64,000 nt of DNA, from the NCBI RefSeq assembly GCF_020379485.1, contig NC_063442.1:16862009-16926008 (forward strand). The letters run 5' to 3'. Position numbers and translations under genes: made by a program. This DNA is from Brassica napus. Lineage: Eukaryota; Streptophyta; Magnoliopsida; Brassicales; Brassicaceae. Positions 56,448 through 64,000 of the stretch are shown here, in pieces. The notes under the pieces were generated by a model that saw only the letters and a list, made by a program, of their open reading frames with translations, was not told where the DNA came from and ran no database searches. Position 1 is the stretch's first letter. The number at the start of each line of letters is the position of its first letter.

Positions 56448-59117
56448 CTAGAGAGTTTTCTGGGCTACGCCCGGGTTATGACTACGTTTTACAAAATATA
56501 AATTATATATCAAATTTGCAATAACTATCAATTTTTTTTATCTTTTTAATATATCCAATAATAAAGAGTTAACTAAGCTAGTTATGATCCTAATAGTCTT
56601 TTATCTTACATGTTTGTGTTCTCATACAAAATAAATTGTTAAACACAACTGACTAAACTGGTTTTCTTTTCCAATCATTGAATTTCCATTTTTTTACTAA
56701 CAATCAAGTTCTTACGTATGGTATTTCAGAATCTATATGTAATCTTAGAATTATTTGAAATAATAGTCATGTCATGAAAGTTATTATCTACAGCTTTTTT
56801 CGGCAACCATCTATAACAAACTCATATACTTAAAACCAAATGGTGTACGAACCAATTAAGATTATTGTATCTTTATATCTCCTCACTTCTTTTTCTTTTT
56901 AAAATTCTTTCTTTTTTGCAAGCTTTAACAATGTCCATAAAATACTAAAGAGATTAAGTTCCATTCTAGAAATATATGTTACCCAAAGAGAACATTCATA
57001 AGATTAAAAAGTTCATAGTTTACAAATATGTTCTCAACGAACAAATATATCAATACGATATTTAGATGTAAGATTAAGCATCAATATATTAATGCAATAC
57101 TACACAAAACAGAAAGTTTGTAAATTATTTTAAGAAAGATGTAACATCATAAGATGTTATTATGAATTTAAAGAGTTAAAGAACTTAGGCCAAATTTTTT
57201 TTTTTAAGTTAACAATGTTAGTGTAAAAAAAGTGTTCGAAAAGAGTCAAAAATGAAACATATCAAGCCTTTCAGTTTCTTTCAAGATGATTTTTTAAGTG
57301 ACATGTCATATGTTTACATGCGATATTAATATGTAGGCCACCCATGTTTTAGGAAAAAAAAAATATCGACAAACTGATCAGTTTATCATATGTGGCATAT
57401 TTCAGAGTGCAAAAATACTGTTTCTTTTATAAAATAGTGATTATTGTTAGTCTTCGATCATTATATATGACCTCTAATACTTCGCCATTCGAAGCCATTA
57501 TTTCCATAGTGATAATCTTCAATGGTCATATCCATCTCGGCTTGAGTATTCATCAAGAATGGACTCTACTGAAGCACTTGTTCACCAATAAGTTCTCCAG
57601 CTATTATAACAAACCTCAATTTCTACGAAATGACTTGTTCCATGGACATGCTAACACCACCGTATTCCCTGGTCCAAACACAACAATGTGTGCTAAAACA
57701 GGAGGAACTTTCAGAAGAGCCAAAAACAGTGCCGCCTTTACCGCTTTCTAGAACATGAGCAAACGAGATCCTAGATTTTTGAAGCTCCTGATCCGGATAG
57801 AACTGAGCTCCTGGATCAATAGCGAATCCTAAGAACGTTGTTGGTGGTATTGTGTAAACTGGGGACTGACTTCCCATTGATTCTCCTGCTATGACTTTTT
57901 TTTTACTTGGACTTCGACACTGTTTTCTTCTGCTTTTGGTATGTTTGAATTCGACAGTTCTGGGTAGTCTGGCTCTATCCTGTCAGATTTAAAAACAAAG
58001 AGTAAACTTTCTGGATTAGAAACTTAAAGTAATGTCTGTCTCGCATTGGTTTTTTTTTGGATGAAAGATATGTTACAAAGTTGTAAACCTTTGGTACTTC
58101 TTTAGGCATTTCAGAATGAATGATCAGTCTTCCTGCAGTCAGTCATCCACGGTGAACACAACACTTAGAAGCTTTTAAGGTTTTTTTTTTACATGTACAT
58201 CATGAAATCTCAGAATCAAAGATGATTTTCATACCTTGGTAGATAAAAACTGATTCAATTTTGGCTATTTAGCTCCAAGAGTTGTCCTCTCCACGAAAGC
58301 ATTGGTTCCAACTTTATCTTGTTGGTTCTGCAATGAAAATCAAGAAAGTGATAGATAAATATTTTCTCCACCAAATATGACAAACTAAAAGATTATATCC
58401 ATATTCATATAGCTGAAGGATTGACTCGCCTGGATCTCCCTTAGAACCTTGACACACTTCATGAGTGTCAGACTCAAGTTCTCAAGGACATCTGAGACTA
58501 TGAGTGTTGTCCACATCCAAAATCTGCAACTTGTTATGGACAAATCAACCAATCAGCATAGCACGAAAAAACTAACAATTCAGATTGAGCTAAATCATCT
58601 TACACAAATCATTTCTCAATTCAGCAGAAGAACAAATCGCTAAAAAGGTTACAAAACTTTCGAAAGGGAAAACAATTGAAAGTAAGATGCACAGACAATC
58701 ATAAAAAGAAAGTCCATTGCTCTGTATTATCTTAGTCAAATCAATTCAAAAATAAATACTCAGACACTGTAAGACAAAACAAATCCAAGTAAACCAACCA
58801 TCCCAGCTGATGATGGCAACAAATTACAGAGAAACCAACAAAAACAGATGTAGTGTTTTAGTTTTATAATATAAGCAGAGAGTAAAGCGTTTAATCACAT
58901 AGTACCTTCTTTATGCACTTCTTTCTTTGATCCTCTTATGGGTTTTTGTTGTTTGCAGGAATCCAGGGTCGTAGCTCTATAGGTTCACATGATCCATCAA
59001 GACCCAAAATGTTCATATTCATCTGTACATCCAATTGTTCCCGTAAAGGTTGGGTCTATCTAATTCTCTCCATCAGATTTCTGGAACAAATGATTATGTT
59101 TTTTCTATTAATATAGA
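56448..59117 (-). mobile_element. Probable Helitron, minus strand, carrying gene fragments
   Basis: The 3' end is firm: on the minus strand a CCGGGCGTAGCCCAG hairpin is followed by AAAACTCTCTAG and T at 56447. The 5' end is proposed at 59117, where the minus strand reads A then TCTATATTAATAGAAAAAAC, very like the 5' terminus of the Helitron at 32675. The element would be 2.67 kb and enclose a pirin pseudogene in its own orientation, as is common for Helitron gene capture. Confidence 0.5.
57461..58153 (-). pseudogene. Pirin-like gene fragment
   Basis: Minus-strand exon 58153-58089 encodes a pirin segment (QWMT, then AGRLIIHSEMPKEVPK after a 4-bp GACT duplication) and ends in a good GT donor. 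After an intron, exon 57979-57461 reads IEPDYPELSNSNIPKAEENS, VIAGESMGSQSPVYT, FAIDPGAQF, then in a shifted frame LAHIVVFGPGNTVVL and CPWNKSF, then FVIIAGELIGEQVLQ and a TAG, with NTQAEMDMTIEDY and a TAA at 57461-57463 beyond it. Pirins are cupin-fold iron proteins. The N-terminal exons are not seen. Frameshifts and a stop make it non-functional. Confidence 0.72.
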
Positions 59118-60626
59118 TGATGTTTTCAGTCTGATTGAGATGTTAACTAGATGTATATATACTCTGGGAACAATTGCTTTTACAGGAATATAATGAAATC
59201 ATCTAAGCTGTTAGTCGGTCAGGCTATCTTGGAAGACCACTGAATATCGAGAGTACTTTCAGAGTTTCCACTGGCTGTGCTCATGGCTTTGGTTTCTTTT
59301 TCTTCGCTGGTCCCAGTGTTGCTGTGATAGCCATATTGCCCATTCACATCAACTGATGTTAAAACTGTAAGTTTTCATCAAATCCCTTTTGAGCCATTAC
59401 TTCATTGCTTCAGTATCAATCAATCTACTTCCTACAATATTTAGTTGTTTGGAACAGAGGTTACTGCTACTGCTCTTCCAAGTAAAGCTATTCTTTTTAT
59501 TCATTCCTGTTTTTTTCCCTATGTCTTCTATATTGTCGCAAAAAGCATAAACGATAGTCTCTTGAAAAATATTTCTCTTGATCTTGGTCAAAAGTTTTTG
59601 TCTTGCGGACATAAATAATAAAGAGAATATTGGAAATAATAAGTTTTTGTCTTACTTTAACTCAGCTGCTTTCTTGAATTCATTGGTCTGATTTTATTCA
59701 AAACATATGAACATCTGGAGTTTATTATGTATTAACAAAATACACTTTGGCCAATGATATTGTGCAGATAGTTTTACTCGCTAAAAAGTTAAATAGTATT
59801 TCCAGAAGCGGTGGTGGTCACGGTGGCAGAGGAGGGGGTCGCGGTGGTGGTGGTCATGAAGACCATGTCGGCATGGAGAAGAAGAAGAATGCGAGGGATC
59901 GAAAAGATGTAGAATGGTTCGTCGACCAGTGACATGGAGACGAAGGATCACCGCTATTCTATTTAACTAGAGCATGTGTCATTCAAGTGTCATGGAACCT
60001 TGGTAACATTCGGAGTTGGTCCTGTGCTCAAACTCCGGTATCCAAAAACAGAGTAGCGATGGACATTGCAGGTAGTGTGACAAGAGAGCACAGATTCCAA
60101 TCTTGTATTGCAAGGTTTGGCCCAAGTTGGCTACAACAACATCTGCTAACTGAAGCTCTTGACTAGCATGGTCTGAAGGGATTAAGGGTAAATTTCCATT
60201 TTCATGTCCCTTATGCCATTGCCTAATTCATTTTTATTTATTTTTTTTTGTATGGAAACAGTTGAATATATCAAAAGGAATCATTCACTGTCAAAAAAGA
60301 GCATGCGTCATTGGTATCAACTATCAACAAATTTCAGGATTTGATTTTCGTATTTTTTATCATAGTTATAAGAATATTTGTCTCCGTTTGAGATTTAAGA
60401 TTACACATTTTGGTTTCAATCTTAAAAATCTCTGACCACAAACTCATACCAAAACATGGAGGAATTTTTTTTTACCAAATGATACTCTCTTTTTTTCTAC
60501 AAAAATATGCTTTGTTTTCTGTAAGTGCAATGACTACAATTTCATTTTTGAGGTGTTTTACCTTTGTATTGGTTTGTTAATACTCCAATGATGGTAAACA
60601 AAATGCTCTGGAACGGAAAAGTACAA
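58240..60626. other. Gene-like remnants of unknown identity
   Basis: Several stretches look coding but I cannot name them. Minus 59364-59219 has a splice acceptor and an open 48-codon tail (VDVNGQYGYHSNTGTSEEKE, ending STLDIQWSSKIA). Minus 58530-58390 is open (SDVLENLSLTLMKCVKVLRE). Plus 59800-59932 encodes a Gly/Arg-rich stretch (GGGHGGRGGGRGGGGHEDH) ending in RKDVEWFVDQ and TGA. 59950-60180 has further non-repetitive sequence. The segment to 59117 may belong to the Helitron above. Confidence 0.3.
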
Positions 60627-62888
60627 TCCTACTATATAAAAGGTACTAATTTATAGCTCAATTAGAGGTGCCACATAGGATGAAATATTCCCATCCAATC
60701 ATACCTCCACGTCATTACGAATTTAACAACCCTAATAATAATACTAATACTAATCCTTTGGCCCAACACCAGCATAACCCAATAACGTTTAAACAAATCT
60801 TTGAAATTTGTTTTGATAACAAGATTGTCCTTCTTCTTTGGACTTCATGGATTCAAATTTATAATGTGTCTTAATAATCAATAAGACCATTGAATATAGA
60901 TCCAGGGATATAGATTAAAAATGTTTATGTTTGGAATTATATACCATGTAACACGCATGTATTGCAGCCACCGACGAAGCAAACAATTGTTTTTTTAAAA
61001 GCACAATTATTAAAAAATATGTATGAACTTTACAATAAATAATACATATATGAACCGGAAAATCTATAGTGGTAAAAATCACTATTTGTTTTACTAATTC
61101 AAGTCAATACTATTAAGTTAGGAACATGTCCAGTTAATAAAGGTTGTGTCCAACTTAAAGAAATCTAATTACATTTAGAAACTACATTTATATTCTATAT
61201 ATTTTGTAACCCCTGCAAATATATATTTTAAATTAGTCTAAAATATGCCAACAAATTTAACTCTTATCTAGTGCATAAAAATATAAAGATGATGTTGTGA
61301 GATAAGAATTTACACACAAAATTTCAAATAAAAGAATTGACAAATTATATAATTTTTTTAAAAATATTTTATATAATAACTTAATAATATAAATCATAAT
61401 CAAAAATACTATTCGTATCACATTTTTATTAACCGAAAAAACTCGTGCTTTCGAAGCGCAGATCAAAATGTAGACTAATATAGCTCCTAATATTTATTTA
61501 AAAATTAAATTTCTCAAAAAAAAGATTAAAGACAGCTATCAAATCTGTTTTAAAAATATAGTGGTTTGTTCTTGCACCAGAATCTTGGTTATGCAATTTA
61601 AAACCTATTATGTTGTTTTGTTACTTTTCTCCTTAAAACAGAGACAAAGAGTAATGAACAAAGACAAATTATGAACTCTTATTATCAGATTATTTGTTTC
61701 TTTTTTTTTTCTCTCGCTTCAATTTGATGACTGTAACTAATTATTTCAATTCACACAAGACTTTCAAATTTTAAACGTATCACATTAAATATAAAAATCT
61801 TCAACAGATTATAATACCTAAATATTCTTCTCGATAGACAATAATATCAGAAAGGCAAGTAGCACATCTCCTGCCACAATCACCGGCATCACTGAAAGTT
61901 CAAAAAAATCTTTTGTCTCATCAATACAAATCAACAAAATATACTAATAAATTCAGTAACATTGCATATTTGATACAAACCGGTTAACAACCTCAGCTCC
62001 ACATAACATTCACATCATCTTCCACTCAGAAATTTGCAACGAGAAGAAAGACGGAGACAACTATTACGTGTAAGTTACTCAATCAGTGGATTTCCACATT
62101 TCAAGATCTCTCTCTCTTTCGCTGACTCATTTTCTAATTCTTTCTTTCGTCAAAGGGTCGTTTTCCTCAACACGATGGTCAAATCAAACCACAATGATCC
62201 TCCACCTGCTGGAGGTAAATCAAAATTACGACTTTACTGTGCGTTTATAGACTCCTCAAACACATACAAACCCAATCATCCCTCTCTGGAATCCAAGAAA
62301 TCATTTGTCCAAAATCCGGACAGAACATCTTAACTATTAAGTGCAAAATCAAGCGTAGAGATAGTTTGATTTGGTAGGTTATACTACGAAAGTAACACAA
62401 CAAAACCTTAGTATTAAATTCTCGATCAATTTATCTGGTTTTTTAATTCATAAGTTTTTTTCAAGGGGTCCTTTTTCAATATAATTCATAAAATTTCCAA
62501 TTAGTTTATTAATGGAAGACCTAAACACACTTTTAAAATATTATTTCCAAATTCAAAACACCATAATGCTAAACAATATCTCAATTACGAAGTACTTTTA
62601 CATATTTTTAATTTTCAACACGTTAATTTAATTTCCATTACTACAGAAAACCACTATACACAACCAAAAACATCAACTCTCCTCTACTTTTACATCTCTA
62701 TCGATTGACTTCCAACTTCATTTGCATAAAAAAATGAACAATCAATCTTAAAAAACTCAATGTCATATATTCCTTCTTATAATTACTTTAAATCTATTTT
62801 AACAACAACCAGAAACAGCCACAGCTATAGTCATACACAAATTTTAACTTCATCCAATATCCGCGCGTAGCGCGGACACGATCCTAGT
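60627..62888 (+). mobile_element. Non-autonomous Helitron, same family as 19775-21662
   Basis: It starts TCCTACTATATAAAAGG after A and ends with the hairpin CCGCGCGTAGCGCGG, then ACACGATCCTAG before T at 62889. Both ends are almost identical to those of the first Helitron, and the first 70 bases share the CCACATAGG block. The interior differs: an open stretch at 62175-62333 (MVKSNHNDPPPAGGKSK) is not recognisable. Confidence 0.85.
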
Positions 62889-63888
62889 CTATACTAATAC
62901 CAAAAATATTTTGCGCACTGATATACTTTTGTTTACGATGGAATAATATTATAAGAAATAAGAGAATGTCATGAGAAAAACAACATAAAAAGTATACTCT
63001 ATACTAGGGCTTAGCAAAATATCCAAAATCCGACCTAAAAATATCTACCGAACTCAAACGAAAATGGTAAAATATTGGAATGGTTTCGGAATTTTTATCC
63101 GAAAAACTGGAACTGAATCTGACACGAATGAAATATTTTAGGTACCCAAAGTTTTTTAAATTATAATTATATATTTAAATATAATAATTAATTTAAAATA
63201 TAATATCCAAAATATTTAAAATACTCAAAAAAACTCGGAACTGTTTAAACATTTTAAAATGTTTAAAAGGATTGAAGCAGTAAAAAACTAAAAACACTAA
63301 AATATTTAATGGTTTCCTACTCAAATATTCAAACGAACTATTTTTCATGATAGTTGTATGCATTTAGTTATACATAACTATAACATATATGTATATTACT
63401 TTTATTTTGAAATATGAAGATCTTAAATTATATTTGGGTTTCAATAAAATAAACATAATTTAAATGGGTAGCCAAGCCCATTGAATCGAACCCGAACAAA
63501 AACTAATAAATATCAAAATACAATTTAAATCTCTAGATCCTAAAACCCATAATCCGAAAAGACATTAACTGAACTCGATCGGATACCTGAATATCTACCC
63601 ATGCATAAAATTAAATTTTAAAATATCAGAACAATAATTTACATTGTTTAACTGCTCTTAAAAATAAATCAACAACATATCATTCTTATAGTCACGACCA
63701 TTAAGATATCTCTAACAATATTATAATTTTTTAAAAAATAAATCAGAACTTGATAGTAAAAAATATGAAAACAATTGCTTACAAATATAATTTTTAAAAA
63801 GATTATACAAACAATTGTATGCAATTATAAAAATAATTGTAAAAATATATTAAAAAATTATTCTAAAATAGCAATATATTTTTATATA
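62889..63888. other. AT-rich repeat-like region
   Basis: Contains degenerate CCGAACTC/AATATCCAAAATCCGA-type short repeats (63010-63130 and 63480-63600), common in Brassicaceae intergenic DNA. No gene. Confidence 0.4.
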
Positions 63889-64000
63889 TAAAGTTGGGGT
63901 TCCTCGAGAGGAATACAAGGGGATATATGTTGTGCTCGATGCGGAGAACCGGAGGAAACAATAAACCATGTGTTTTTTGAATGTCCTCCAGCACGTCAAG
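63889..64000 (+). pseudogene. LINE reverse-transcriptase zinc-binding domain, runs off the window
   Basis: The frame from about 63905 reads RGIQGDICCARCGEPEETIN followed by HVFFECPPARQ. This is the CX2C...HX4C zinc-binding segment (zf-RVT) found at the end of plant LINE-1 ORF2 proteins. Upstream is unrelated AT-rich sequence, so the fragment begins abruptly and continues past 64000. Confidence 0.8.

Noticed and set aside
1..64000. tRNA, rRNA or LTR retrotransposon
   Set aside because: No cloverleaf A/B-box pair, no rRNA sequence and no LTR pair or gag-pol frame was recognised on reading.

Overview
The window is plant nuclear DNA, most likely from a Brassica species (A- or C-type genome). It is AT-rich and full of DNA transposons. 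Genes have short GT-AG introns. The host genes read as relatives of a small part of Arabidopsis thaliana chromosome 4: allantoinase (ALN, At4g04955), the K+/H+ antiporter KEA3 (At4g04850) and the lectin receptor kinase LecRK-VII.1 (At4g04960). The locus assignments rest on recalled sequence, not on a search.

Layout. 1-6687 is the 3' part of an autonomous-type CACTA (En/Spm) element: a TNP2-like transposase with a one-base frameshift, a seven-exon TNPA-like gene that reads through, sub-terminal repeats and the terminal CACTA inverted repeat. It sits inside the terminal repeat of a MITE (6688-7205). 7890-10952 is a complete 15-exon allantoinase gene, and an F-box gene (11660-12802) converges on it. 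13250-18165 is a decayed KEA3-like gene holding a TIR element with a 27-bp minisatellite in one intron. A Helitron carrying an RNase H-like fragment follows (19775-21662). Next is a broken LecRK-VII.1 gene (22085-25573), split by a segment that carries a broken tetraspanin gene.

25850-26830 is a 63-bp tandem array with higher-order structure. About 500 bp downstream lies the most unusual gene of the window, 27339-30508: twelve exons with consensus splice sites join into one 538-codon frame, with a C3HC4 RING finger at the N-terminus and the HA2/OB-fold tail of a DEAH RNA helicase at the C-terminus, but no helicase motor.

From 31 kb on the window is nearly all mobile DNA. It holds Helitrons (31286-32675, 56448-59117 with a pirin pseudogene, 60627-62888, and a solo 3' end at 37656). 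It also holds a MULE with a perfect 9-bp target duplication (38240-40770), and a DUF1985 plus MURA-type MULE that has lost both 3' gene ends (about 40980-45180). A PIF/Harbinger MITE and a LINE fragment at the right edge complete the set. Three copies of one palindrome-rich element family (33029-36321, 47500-51651 inverted, 51790-55200) each carry a long imperfect hairpin made of repeated GACGACTT/AAGTCGTC or GAAGACTT/AAGTCTTC motifs. One copy has MULE-like ends.

Functional reading: only ALN and the F-box gene look like ordinary working host genes. The RING-helicase-tail fusion is a plausible new gene. The rest are transposons and gene remains.
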